64,000 nt of DNA, taken from NCBI GenBank assembly GCA_022402445.1, contig JAKRSF010000011.1:1-64000 (forward strand), given 5' to 3'. This DNA comes from Cyanobacteriota bacterium (GTDB lineage: Bacteria > Cyanobacteriota > Cyanobacteriia > CACIAM-69d). The position numbers and the translations under genes are program-made. Below the pieces are notes generated by a model. It did not search any database, was not told the DNA's origin, and saw only the letters and a program-made list of their open reading frames with translations. This document shows, in pieces, positions 1 to 8,108 of the stretch; the stretch's first letter is position 1; each line of letters begins with the position of its first letter.

Positions 1-18
1 GTTAATATTCAGTCGAAG

Positions 19-60
19 GAGCGGTGATGCCTAGTCAGCTACACCGCTCTTTTGCTTTTT
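19..60 (+). terminator. Rho-independent terminator for an upstream gene outside the window
   Basis: An 8-bp perfect stem (GAGCGGTG at 19-26 with CACCGCTC at 42-49) and a 15-nt loop are followed by a T-rich tail at 50-60. Only the + strand has the T tract, so it ends a + strand transcript entering from the left edge. It does not serve the minus-strand gene that ends at 89. Confidence 0.75.
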
Positions 61-88
61 GGAAACTCGTATGAGCGTGTTGATGCGT

Positions 89-463
89 TCAGCGCTGGAG
101 ATCCCGCTGCTGCTGTAGTTGCCAATCTCGCTGGCGCTGCTCGTAGCGATCGCGGTCCTGCTGCTGTTGCTGCTGTAGGGAATTTTGTAGGTTTTGATGC
201 TGTTGATTTTGACGATCGCGCTCTCCCCATTGCTCTAGTAGGAAGGGGCGTTCTGTGCTGGAGGGGGAAGAGGGAGGGGAGGTTTCCCACCAATCGCGCG
301 GCTGTGGGATGGGCGATGAATCGATTGAGGGGGAAGAGTGCGGCTCTGAATCGGTTCTCGGGGTGGCAAGGGCTGCGGGGCTCAGGAGGATGGCTGCGGT
401 GATGTTGATGAGAAAAAGGGCTTGGCCGCAGTGCTTCGGTTGTGGGGTGGGCTGAAGGGGCAT
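89..463 (-). CDS. Small exported glutamine-rich hypothetical protein
   Basis: About 124 residues from the ATG at 463; a TTG six codons upstream is the alternative start. The N-terminus has a basic stretch (PKHCGQ), a hydrophobic core (LFLINITAAILL) and an ALA-type cleavage site, so it is probably exported. The mature part is first rich in Ser and Pro, then ends in about 50 residues dominated by Gln, Arg and Asp (QQQQQQ, DRDRYEQRQRD), likely an extended or coiled charged tail. I recognise no family. The signal peptide and consistent composition support a real gene, but low complexity in a GC-rich genome leaves doubt. Confidence 0.5.
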   Translation of the reverse strand: MPLQPTPQPKHCGQALFLINITAAILLSPAALATPRTDSEPHSSPSIDSSPIPQPRDWWETSPPSSPSSTERPFLLEQWGERDRQNQQHQNLQNSLQQQQQQDRDRYEQRQRDWQLQQQRDLQR

Positions 464-657
464 GGTCTGTAGGGCTGGCAATATTTACAGTTGAGGATCG
501 ATAGAGAGGGGAGAGGCTAGCGATGCAGGTGTTGAGCTTTTAGTGCTGAAGAAATGGCTTTTAGGATGGGCTAAGTAGCTGTCGTGAACCTGGTCCTAAG
601 GAATGATGCGCTAAGGTGGATGGGTTAAAACTTGTGGATGGGTTTTAAGATCTGGAT

Positions 658-1044
658 ATGAAGGGTCATTTTCTGAGTCCTCGGATTTTGTTGGGATTGG
701 CGATGGCAGCTCCGGCGACGATCGCGGTGTTGCCCCATGCCACGCTAGCGCAAGCGGCGGCCGCTTTGAATGGGTCCGGGGGGATAGACGCAACGGCGGC
801 TAGCTCGGTGCCCGGAGCTGCGATCGCGCCCGGTGTGGCGGCCAACTACGGTCGATTGCAGGTGACGTCGATCCCCCAGGCGGCAACGCCCCGCGCCCAG
901 GTTCTGGGGCAATCCCTCGCCCCGGCGGCGACTCCGGAGGAATGGGGGGAGGCGTCCCAGCGGGATTATGATGCCAATCGCGACGATAACCGGGATGCTC
1001 GCTATGACTACAGGCCGGGGCGGCGATCGCGCGGCGGTAGCTGA
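658..1044 (+). CDS. Small exported hypothetical protein
   Basis: This 128-residue protein starts at ATG 658 with no clear Shine-Dalgarno sequence. Residues 1-32 form a typical signal peptide (basic start, LLGLAMAAPATIAVL core, cleavage after ATLAQA). The mature region is Ala/Gly/Pro-rich and low in complexity. The last 35 residues are charged and rich in Asp, Arg and Tyr (RDYDANRDDNRDARYDYRPGRR). No enzyme motif is visible. Its tail resembles that of the exported protein encoded at 89-463 in composition only. Function unknown. Confidence 0.55.
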   Translation: MKGHFLSPRILLGLAMAAPATIAVLPHATLAQAAAALNGSGGIDATAASSVPGAAIAPGVAANYGRLQVTSIPQAATPRAQVLGQSLAPAATPEEWGEASQRDYDANRDDNRDARYDYRPGRRSRGGS

Positions 1045-1149
1045 TGATGGCCCCGTGGAACGGTAGATTGAAATTCAAGAATGACCGGTTATGAAATTAA
1101 CCCGTTCTGAAGGGGCTTGATCTGACCAGTGGTGACGGCGAATTAAGGA

Positions 1150-2355
1150 TTGAGACATGGCTGGGGGGGCAGCGACGTGGGATGGGATTTGGCCGCACTG
1201 GTGCAGCCCCTAGAGATCTCCACTTTTTTGGGGCAGTATTGGACCCGGCGGGCGGTGGCGATCGCGGGGGAGACCCCGACCCGGTTTGCGTCGCTCTTTT
1301 CCTGGGCTTCCCTGAACCATGTGCTGAATTATCAGTCGTTGCATTCCCCAGCGGATGTGCGACTGGTGCGGGATGGCCAGTCACTGCCGATCGCGTCTCC
1401 CCAGGCAACGATCGCGGCGCTCCAGCAGGGGGCCACGCTAATCGTTAATGGGCTCCATGGGCGCGATCCGGCTCTGGCAACCCTGGCGGCTGCCCTGCGG
1501 GATGGGGTGGGGCATCGGGTGCAGATCAATAGTTACTGCACTCCGGCGCAGCAGCAGGGGTTTGACTGCCATTACGACACCCATGAGGTGATGGTGCTCC
1601 AGTTGGATGGCATGAAGGAGTGGTTTGTGTTTGAGCCCTCCGCGATCGCGCCGACGGCGGCCATGCGATCGCCCGCCGAGGTGCCCCCGGATGCCCCGCC
1701 CTACCTCAAAACGGTTCTGCAACCGGGGGATGTACTTTATGTACCCCGTGGCCACTGGCACTACGCGATGGCCTGTGGGGAGCGGCCCTCCTTCCACCTC
1801 ACGGTTGGGATTGATTGCGAAACGGGACTCGATTGGCTGGCTTGGTTGACGGAGGAGCTTGCCCAGCGGCCCCAGTGGCGCAAAAATTTGCCCCTGGTGT
1901 CGGGGGGGGACGATCGCGCCCTGCGGGAGGCGGTTCATGCCCTAGGGGTGGCCTTGGCGGCGGAATTGCAGAGTGAGGCGGGCATGGAGGCCCTGGCCCA
2001 AGCCTACGGCAATGCCCTGGCCCACGGGGCGCGATCGCCGGAGCCGTTCCAGTTGCCCCAGCAGTTGGGCCAGGATGTGTTTCCGGCGGGGCTGGAGACG
2101 GAGTTTTGGCGTCCTCCCTATCCCCGGCTGCGGTTGGTCCCCCAGGCGGACGGCGCAACGCAGATCCATTTTGGGGGGCAGCAGGTGACGGTGGCGGGTC
2201 TGGAACCGGCGGTGGTGGCGGATATTCTGGGGCGATCGCGGTTCACCCCCTGGGATCTGGCGGATGTGGTGCCGGATCTGGATTGGGAGACGGAGCTAGC
2301 GCCCCTGCTCCAGCGGCTGGTGATGGAGGGAATTTTGAGGGTGGTGAATCCTTAG
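1150..2355 (+). CDS. JmjC/cupin-type Fe(II)/2-oxoglutarate oxygenase (ribosomal-oxygenase-like)
   Basis: A 401-residue protein related to the JmjC-domain oxygenases typified by YcfD/RoxA, which hydroxylate ribosomal proteins or other targets. The double-stranded beta-helix occupies about residues 95-225. It carries the metal-binding His141-x-Asp143 (CHYDTHEVMVLQ) and a second-half histidine in GDVLYVPRGHWHYA (His202 or His204). The C-terminal 175 residues form the helical/winged-helix part expected of the ribosomal-oxygenase type. The start is uncertain: the frame opens with TTG at 1150, directly after AAGGA, and GTG at 1177 is also possible. The family assignment is solid; the substrate is not known. 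Confidence 0.8.
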   Translation: MRHGWGGSDVGWDLAALVQPLEISTFLGQYWTRRAVAIAGETPTRFASLFSWASLNHVLNYQSLHSPADVRLVRDGQSLPIASPQATIAALQQGATLIVNGLHGRDPALATLAAALRDGVGHRVQINSYCTPAQQQGFDCHYDTHEVMVLQLDGMKEWFVFEPSAIAPTAAMRSPAEVPPDAPPYLKTVLQPGDVLYVPRGHWHYAMACGERPSFHLTVGIDCETGLDWLAWLTEELAQRPQWRKNLPLVSGGDDRALREAVHALGVALAAELQSEAGMEALAQAYGNALAHGARSPEPFQLPQQLGQDVFPAGLETEFWRPPYPRLRLVPQADGATQIHFGGQQVTVAGLEPAVVADILGRSRFTPWDLADVVPDLDWETELAPLLQRLVMEGILRVVNP

Positions 2356-2385
2356 GCCCTAGAACCTCTGGAGGGGCAGCGGCTT

Positions 2386-3225
2386 CTAGGGAGGGTCCAG
2401 GCGTTCGAGGAGCCAGGGCAAAAATTCTTGCCAAAAGGCTAACAGGCCGGCCCGATGGGTGGATGGGGCGATCGCGAGGCGGGCGGCGAGGCCCATGGAG
2501 GGTGCCCGTTCGGGGTAATGGCGGGCGAAGGCGCGGTAGCAGGGGTAGAGATCGCGGGTGTAGGTCTGGTCCTGGGCCATGACCAGTTCAAACCCGGCCC
2601 GGACAATGCGGCGGTTGAGCCAAGCGCCTTTGGTGCGGACCTGGGCGGGGGAAATGGGTTGCCGTAGTCGGTCTGCGGTGCGCCGCCAATCTTGATGGAG
2701 GGTGGGTCGATGGAGCCAGAGGGCTGGACCGGGCCGCACGGGGGGCAGGGTGGCGATCGCGTCTTGGCCGGTCACTCGGTTACCTGCTACCCAGAGCCCC
2801 TGGCTTTTGAGGAGTGCGCCCCAGGTTTTGGCTGGATTGATCAGATCGTCAGCGGTGATGAGGCTGGTTTCGATCGCGCGGCAGAAGGGGTAGCGATCGC
2901 GCAGGCGTCGGTTCAGGCGCTCGCACCAAAGTACATCATCGGGCCGTTCCCCATCGGTGACCACCACCAGGCCATCGAGATCCGAAACCCCCGCGATCGC
3001 CCGTCCCCTCGGAATCGAGCCGCGCACATAAAACCCCACCGCGCGATCGCCCAGGGCCACGGCACAGGCCGCCACCCAGGCCGCCACCAAACTGCCCCAA
3101 CGCCCCTGGAGGTGGGCGCGATCGCAGGGATTGATGACATAGCCCGCCCCGTCGATCGCCCACAGTTCCCCCCACGGTTCCAGGGTTGGCCCCGCGATCG
3201 CCCCCTTGCCCTCGATGCGTTCCAC
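2386..3225 (-). CDS. Nucleotidyltransferase-fold protein
   Basis: A 279-residue protein with the polymerase-beta-type nucleotidyltransferase signature: Gly69-Ser70 in FYVRGSIPRGRA, then the metal-binding pair Asp82 and Asp84 in VSDLDGLVVV. Such proteins transfer nucleotides to small molecules, tRNA or proteins, and some act as MNT antitoxins. No HEPN partner lies next to this gene, so an antitoxin role is unsupported. The C-terminal half is helical and Arg-rich with no motif I recognise. The ATG at 3225 lies 26 bp downstream of the stop of the GGDEF gene, so the two may be co-transcribed. Confidence 0.7.
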   Translation of the reverse strand: MERIEGKGAIAGPTLEPWGELWAIDGAGYVINPCDRAHLQGRWGSLVAAWVAACAVALGDRAVGFYVRGSIPRGRAIAGVSDLDGLVVVTDGERPDDVLWCERLNRRLRDRYPFCRAIETSLITADDLINPAKTWGALLKSQGLWVAGNRVTGQDAIATLPPVRPGPALWLHRPTLHQDWRRTADRLRQPISPAQVRTKGAWLNRRIVRAGFELVMAQDQTYTRDLYPCYRAFARHYPERAPSMGLAARLAIAPSTHRAGLLAFWQEFLPWLLERLDPP

Positions 3226-3251
3226 CGCGTTTCCCCTTGCCCCCGCGATCG

Positions 3252-5024
3252 CTAGGACGGCACCGGGTTGAGGGGCCGCAGCAGGGCCGCCACCCGAATG
3301 CAGTTGCGGCCATCCGCCTTCGCCCGATAGAGCGCCTCATCCGCCAGGGCAAAAATCCGCATCGGATCCCCCGTGCCCTGGGGAACCACCGTCGCGATGC
3401 CAATACTCATCGTCACCTGGCTACTTGCCCGCGATCGCGCATGGGGGATCTGCTCCTGGGCCAAAAGCGCCTGCACCCGCTGGGCCACCTGCTGCGCCGC
3501 CGCCGGTCGAGCATTGGGCAGCAGCACCGCAAATTCCTCACCGCCGTAGCGCGTCGCCAAACCCGTCTGGGCCATCACCGCCTTGCGCAGGACCGCCGCA
3601 ACAATCTTGAGGCAGCGATCGCCCTCCAAATGGCCGTAATAGTCGTTATAGCGCTTGAAATCGTCCACATCCAGCAACAGCACCGACAGGGGCTGCTGGG
3701 TCTCCGTCAGCAGTCCCCACACCCGCGCCAGCACCGTCTTCAGGTGGCGACGATTGTGCAACTGGGTCAACTCATCCATGCTCGACAGGTGCTGCAACCG
3801 TCGATTCTTCGCCTGCATCTCGTCCCCCGAGCGGATCCGGCCCATCACCCCCCGCAGTTGCAGCGCCGCCGTATGCACCAGATCCACCAGGGCCGGACGA
3901 TTGGCCAAAGGGGTCGGTTGATAGAGCAGCAGCACACCGCTGGTGGCCTGGGGGGTGCCAATGGGCACCGCCGTCACGCTCCGCAGGCCCGCCGCCTGGA
4001 CCAGGTTAAACCGCTCACAAAAAAAACGGATGAGTGGATCGTCGGTGGGGTGCAGGGCCGCCAAGTCGGCAATCCAGGTGGGGCCACCCGTGATGATGGC
4101 GCTGTGGTAGAACGTGTGCTCGTCCCGCAGGCTCAGATCCTTGGCCGCCGCCCGCAGCGATCGCACCGCCGCGCGATCGCCCGCAAATGCCTTGACCAAA
4201 TAGGCCCGCACCAGCCGCAGCCCCTCCCCGGTGCGATCCATGACCCAAGCTTCGCCATAGCACCAGTCCGCCGCCTCACAGACCCGCCCCAGGAAGGTCT
4301 CTAAGGCCCCTTCAAAATCCGCCGCCTCGCTGACGGCCTGGATCGTCCCCAGCAGAAAGCGGGTTTCAAATTCCGCCCGGTGGCGCTTTTCGATCTCCGC
4401 CTGGAGCTGTTGGTTGCGTGCTTCGAGCTGACGCCGCTGGTGATGGATGGTCAGTTGGGTTTCAATGCGCGCGAGCACCTCTTCAATTTGGAACGGTTTG
4501 GTGATGTAGTCCACGCCGCCCACCTGAAAGGCTTGGACCTTGTGGCCGAGATCGTCCGCCGCGCTCAAAAACATGACTGGCAGATCGGGGGTGAGGGCTT
4601 CGGTTTTGAGGGCTTGGCAGATTTCAAAGCCGTCCCGGTGGGGCATCATGATGTCGAGCAACACCAGATCAACGGCCTCCTGGCGGGCGATGTCCAGGGC
4701 CATGGTGCCGTCGAGGGCGACGCGGATTTCGTAGCCCCATTTCACCAGCAGGCTCGACAGGATCCGCAGGTTATTCGGTTCGTCGTCCACGAGCAGGAGC
4801 AGGGCGGGCCGTCCGCCGATTTGGGCGATCGCGCGATCGCCGGTCGATTCTGGCCAAACTGGGGCCGGGGGGGGCAGGGCCGACTGAATCAACGGCTCCT
4901 GGGCCAAGGTTACCCCGCCCTGGAGCGCAGGCCCGCGATCGCGGAGTCCCCAGGTCGGTCCCTCATACGTGTACTCAACCATCAATCTATCCACCCATCC
5001 CAGTGACGATGCCCCTGCGGCCAT
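3252..5024 (-). CDS. Response regulator with GAF domain and GGDEF diguanylate cyclase output
   Basis: Counting from a TTG at 5123, the protein has a receiver domain at about 107-225 with acidic pair Asp113-Asp114, phospho-acceptor Asp157 (LLDIMMP) and Lys209. A short coiled coil (225-255), a divergent GAF sensor (about 260-425) and a GGDEF domain (440-610) follow. The active-site motif GGEEF at 526-530 is intact, so it should make c-di-GMP from two GTP. I prefer the ATG at 5024; ATG 4982 is also possible. No cognate kinase is adjacent, although several hybrid kinases lie in the window. It acts in the cytoplasm as phosphorylation-gated c-di-GMP output. Confidence 0.85.
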   Translation of the reverse strand: MAAGASSLGWVDRLMVEYTYEGPTWGLRDRGPALQGGVTLAQEPLIQSALPPPAPVWPESTGDRAIAQIGGRPALLLLVDDEPNNLRILSSLLVKWGYEIRVALDGTMALDIARQEAVDLVLLDIMMPHRDGFEICQALKTEALTPDLPVMFLSAADDLGHKVQAFQVGGVDYITKPFQIEEVLARIETQLTIHHQRRQLEARNQQLQAEIEKRHRAEFETRFLLGTIQAVSEAADFEGALETFLGRVCEAADWCYGEAWVMDRTGEGLRLVRAYLVKAFAGDRAAVRSLRAAAKDLSLRDEHTFYHSAIITGGPTWIADLAALHPTDDPLIRFFCERFNLVQAAGLRSVTAVPIGTPQATSGVLLLYQPTPLANRPALVDLVHTAALQLRGVMGRIRSGDEMQAKNRRLQHLSSMDELTQLHNRRHLKTVLARVWGLLTETQQPLSVLLLDVDDFKRYNDYYGHLEGDRCLKIVAAVLRKAVMAQTGLATRYGGEEFAVLLPNARPAAAQQVAQRVQALLAQEQIPHARSRASSQVTMSIGIATVVPQGTGDPMRIFALADEALYRAKADGRNCIRVAALLRPLNPVPS

Positions 5025-5226
5025 GGATCCCCGCGAGCCCCATTCCCGCCGATCGATGGCCGTCCTACTCCATACGGTACCCCAGTAATTTTGCGGATGC
5101 CAAATGGCAGAAATTCCCCCCAAATGTCCCCCAGACCCTGGGCCTTAGGACCGCCGGGGCAGCGGGGGCAAGGGTGACAGCCGGGGCAGCCCGAATCCGG
5201 GAAAGGATGCCCCCCTGGGGGAGCGT

Positions 5227-5256
5227 AAAAAAAATCGCCTGGGAACCCCCAGACGA
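5227..5256 (-). terminator. Rho-independent terminator of the cation/proton antiporter gene
   Basis: Read on the minus strand, TCGTCTGGG pairs with CCCAGGCGA (one G-U pair) around a 4-nt loop. Eight T residues follow, seen as A at 5227-5234 on the + strand. It sits 46 bp past the antiporter stop and before the response-regulator gene, so the two are probably separate transcripts. Confidence 0.85.
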
Positions 5257-5301
5257 TGGATGTAGACGATGCGATGGATCGCGCGTGATTCGAGGAATTA
5301 C

Positions 5302-6708
5302 CTAGGTTTCCGCCGGTTTGCCATCCGCCGGTTTACCCGTCTGGAAGGCCCAGCGCAACAGGGGCGGCGCGACAAAGGTGGTCAAGATCACCATGGTGAT
5401 GATGGCCGCCTCCAGGGGCTTGCTCAGGACGCCGCTGGCGGAACCGATGCCCGCAAACACCAGACCCACTTCCCCCCGGGGGATCATGCCGATGCCGATC
5501 GCGGGGCGGTTGATATTCTCTTGGCCAAAGACCGTCCAGCCGGTGATCACCTTGCCGATGATCGCCACTAGGATCAAGAACGTGGCGACAATCAGCCCCT
5601 CGCGGTTTTCCGCATTGAACGGATTGAGCACCCCCAGATCCGTCTTGGCCCCAACGGAAACAAAGAAAATCGGCACCAGGAGATCCGCGATCGGCATCAC
5701 CTGCTGATCCAACTCCTTGCGCTTATCGGTTTCGTCGAGCACCAGGCCCGCCGCAAAGGCCCCGAGGATGGCCTCCAGGTGGATCGCATTGGCCAAAAAC
5801 GCCATGGCAAAGGCAAATACAAAGGCCGGAATCACCAAATTGCCACGGGTCTGCAACCGCTCCGCGATCGCCACAAACCCCTTATTAAAGAACTGCCCCA
5901 GTAGAATCGCCCCCAAGGTAAAGGCCGTCGCCCCCACAATCGGATAGAGCACACTGGAAACATTCACCTCCCCCGTCTTCGCCAGACTGGCCACCACCGC
6001 CAGCACAATAATCCCCAAAACGTCATCAATCACCGCCGCTCCGACGATGATCTGACCCTCGCGGGATTTTAAGACGCCCAGCTCCGACAGCACCTTCGAG
6101 GTGATGCCAATACTCGTGGCCGTGAGCGCCGCCCCCGCAAAAATCGCCGGAATCGCCGCCACATGGAAGAACGTCATCAGGCCGATGGTGCCCGCCGCGA
6201 ACGGAGCCGCCACCCCCACAACGGCCACCACCGCCGCCTGGATGCCCACCTTCTTCAGTTCCCGCAGGTCCGACTCCAGACCAATTTCAAACAGGAGGAC
6301 AATCACCCCCAGTTCCGCCAGGATCGAAATGGCCTCGCTCTGGACGCCAAAAATGCCCGCCGTGGCCTCCGGTGACAGGTTGCCGAGCTTTTGCAGGGCA
6401 GCGGCAATCAGGGAATCGGACGCCCCTAGGGATCCTTCGGGGAAGACCAATAAATGCAGGGCCGATGCGCCGATGAGCACGCCGCCCACCAATTCCCCAA
6501 GAACGGGGGGTAAATCCACCGCCTTGGATAGTTCGCCGCCCACCTTACTGGCGAGGTAGATGGCGATGAGGCTCAGCAGGACGCCCGCCAAAATGAGGGA
6601 CCCATCCTCGGCACTGGCCGCTTCGGGCGCAGCTTCCGCCAGGAGGGGCAAGAGGGCTGGTGGCGACGCGATCGCGCCCCCCAGCCATGACAACAGGTTT
6701 GGGATCAT
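5302..6708 (-). CDS. CPA2-family cation:proton antiporter (NapA type)
   Basis: A 468-residue integral membrane protein from the ATG at 6708; an upstream extension of the frame is unlikely to be translated. About 12-13 hydrophobic segments span the sequence. It carries features of monovalent cation/proton antiporter-2 proteins: LGELVGGVLIG in an early helix, ELGVIVLLFEIGLESDL, AAVIDDVLGIIVLAVV (the paired Asp residues expected at the ion site) and GMIPRGEVGLVFAGIG. It should exchange Na+ or K+ for H+ across the plasma or thylakoid membrane. It lacks the long C-terminal RCK/TrkA regulatory domain of KefB-type members, ending after a short basic tail. Confidence 0.9.
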   Translation of the reverse strand: MIPNLLSWLGGAIASPPALLPLLAEAAPEAASAEDGSLILAGVLLSLIAIYLASKVGGELSKAVDLPPVLGELVGGVLIGASALHLLVFPEGSLGASDSLIAAALQKLGNLSPEATAGIFGVQSEAISILAELGVIVLLFEIGLESDLRELKKVGIQAAVVAVVGVAAPFAAGTIGLMTFFHVAAIPAIFAGAALTATSIGITSKVLSELGVLKSREGQIIVGAAVIDDVLGIIVLAVVASLAKTGEVNVSSVLYPIVGATAFTLGAILLGQFFNKGFVAIAERLQTRGNLVIPAFVFAFAMAFLANAIHLEAILGAFAAGLVLDETDKRKELDQQVMPIADLLVPIFFVSVGAKTDLGVLNPFNAENREGLIVATFLILVAIIGKVITGWTVFGQENINRPAIGIGMIPRGEVGLVFAGIGSASGVLSKPLEAAIITMVILTTFVAPPLLRWAFQTGKPADGKPAET

Positions 6709-7161
6709 GGAGCTATCGGTTATTAGGTACAAAGAAAGTTCAGGCCGCCTATCCGCCGGAGCAGCATCGGCCCCCAGCAATAGCAACCATGGTAGGGCGT
6801 TGCCCTGTGCTTGGAGCGTAGCGGCGGATTTGAGTCTGTTGGGGGATCCATTGTGGATTCCAATGGGACACGGGCCTTAACGGCGACATTGGGACGATTT
6901 CCACAAAAAATCGACAAGGAACCCCTTTCCCTTGCCGATCCCCAAAAGTCAAAATCAAGGTTGGAAAAGACTGGCGCGATCGCCCCCGATTGACTCCCCA
7001 TGCCCTGGGGCGATCGCCGCGCCCAACCGTTGCCGAACCATGGCCTAACCCCTGACTTGCGGCCCATGGCTGGGTTCTAGAACACTGACCTGAACCGGGA
7101 AGATGTCCCCCACCTCCTACGTTTCAGATCCTGTCCCATCAACACATTGGCCAGGATGAAC
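6709..7161. other. Intergenic region, 453 bp, no gene recognised
   Basis: This lies between the antiporter start and the end of the PEP-CTERM gene. It should contain the antiporter promoter on the minus strand (an AT-richer patch at about 6710-6735), but I cannot assign a convincing -35/-10 pair. Short open frames here lack signal peptides, motifs or good ribosome-binding sites, and I do not call them. Confidence 0.4.
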
Positions 7162-7830
7162 CTAAACGTCGCGGGTCCGGCGCAGCTTCCGCAAAGAACC
7201 GGCAGCGAACAGGCCCAACCCCAGAACCATACCGGGCTCAGGAACCTTCGTATCCGGCTCATCGGGCTTGTCAGCAATGAAGAGGGAGAAGTGGGACAAA
7301 TCCCGGCCAGTGGGGTTGCGAGGATTGCCGGTGAGGGATGTGCCGATGGTGTCCCACAGGCCGCTATCCACCTCGATCCCTAAATCGAAGTAGTAGACGC
7401 TGAAGGAGGTGCTGGTCTTGAGGCTGATGGCGAAGACCTGATCCTTGCCGATGCCATCTAGGAAGCTCCAGGTCCCTTTCCCTTCACCGGTGGTGTCCCA
7501 CGTCATGCCCGTATCGGCGCTGTTCTCGCTATCGTCCTTGTCAATGAACAGCCAATCGTAGTCCACATCGAACATGGTGTTCAGTTCCCCCAGCAGGGGG
7601 TTACCGTCCCCGAGGACGTCGTTAGGGGAGAAGACGCCATCGGTTGCGTAGGCCCCGGCACAGTCGGTGGCGTTGAGCCCTTCTGCAGTGACGTCGGTGA
7701 CGTTGCAACTGAGGCCGGTCAGGAGTTCTTCGTAGGGATCATCGGCATGGACGATACCGGCGCTCAGGGTGGTGGCGACGATCGCGGCGGTAGCGCTGAT
7801 GAAAACCTTGCTGAGGGTGAAGGGGGACAT
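7162..7830 (-). CDS. PEP-CTERM sorting-domain exported protein
   Basis: A 222-residue protein with an N-terminal signal peptide (residues 1-29, cleaving after VHA). Its C-terminal PEP-CTERM tag starts near residue 196: VPEP, a hydrophobic stretch (GMVLGLGLFAAGSL), then a basic RKLRRTR end. Such tags are recognised by an exosortase/cyanoexosortase, which cleaves and processes the protein during surface export. The mature domain is acidic, rich in Asp and Thr, with two cysteines (residues 42 and 57) that could form a disulphide. No exosortase is in the window. The mature domain resembles no enzyme I recognise and may be a surface or matrix component. Confidence 0.85.
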   Translation of the reverse strand: MSPFTLSKVFISATAAIVATTLSAGIVHADDPYEELLTGLSCNVTDVTAEGLNATDCAGAYATDGVFSPNDVLGDGNPLLGELNTMFDVDYDWLFIDKDDSENSADTGMTWDTTGEGKGTWSFLDGIGKDQVFAISLKTSTSFSVYYFDLGIEVDSGLWDTIGTSLTGNPRNPTGRDLSHFSLFIADKPDEPDTKVPEPGMVLGLGLFAAGSLRKLRRTRDV

Positions 7831-8108
7831 GGCTCTAAAGACTCCAGACTTGTGGGGAGGGGGGATTGAATCAGATTAAGCAGAGACGTTTTCGGGCCTA
7901 GCTTGGACAGTTTTGGGGGAATGTCCCAGCGGGCGGGCGTTTCTTTAGGGGCTGATAATTCATAGATATCTGATCTGGCCCGAACTTGGCTAGCAACTTC
8001 ATCAAGTTTTCATCGGAACTTCATGGCAGCTTTAAAAAAGAAGCGGCCTGCTGGGGTGGCGCAGGGGCTGAAGCGCTGTTTCCCTAAGGCTTTTGGGGGA
8101 TGGTGGGG

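Noticed and set aside
3186-4304. Arg/His-rich + strand frame opposite the GGDEF regulator
   Set aside because: Antisense shadow of a well-supported gene; composition reflects complementary GC-rich codons.
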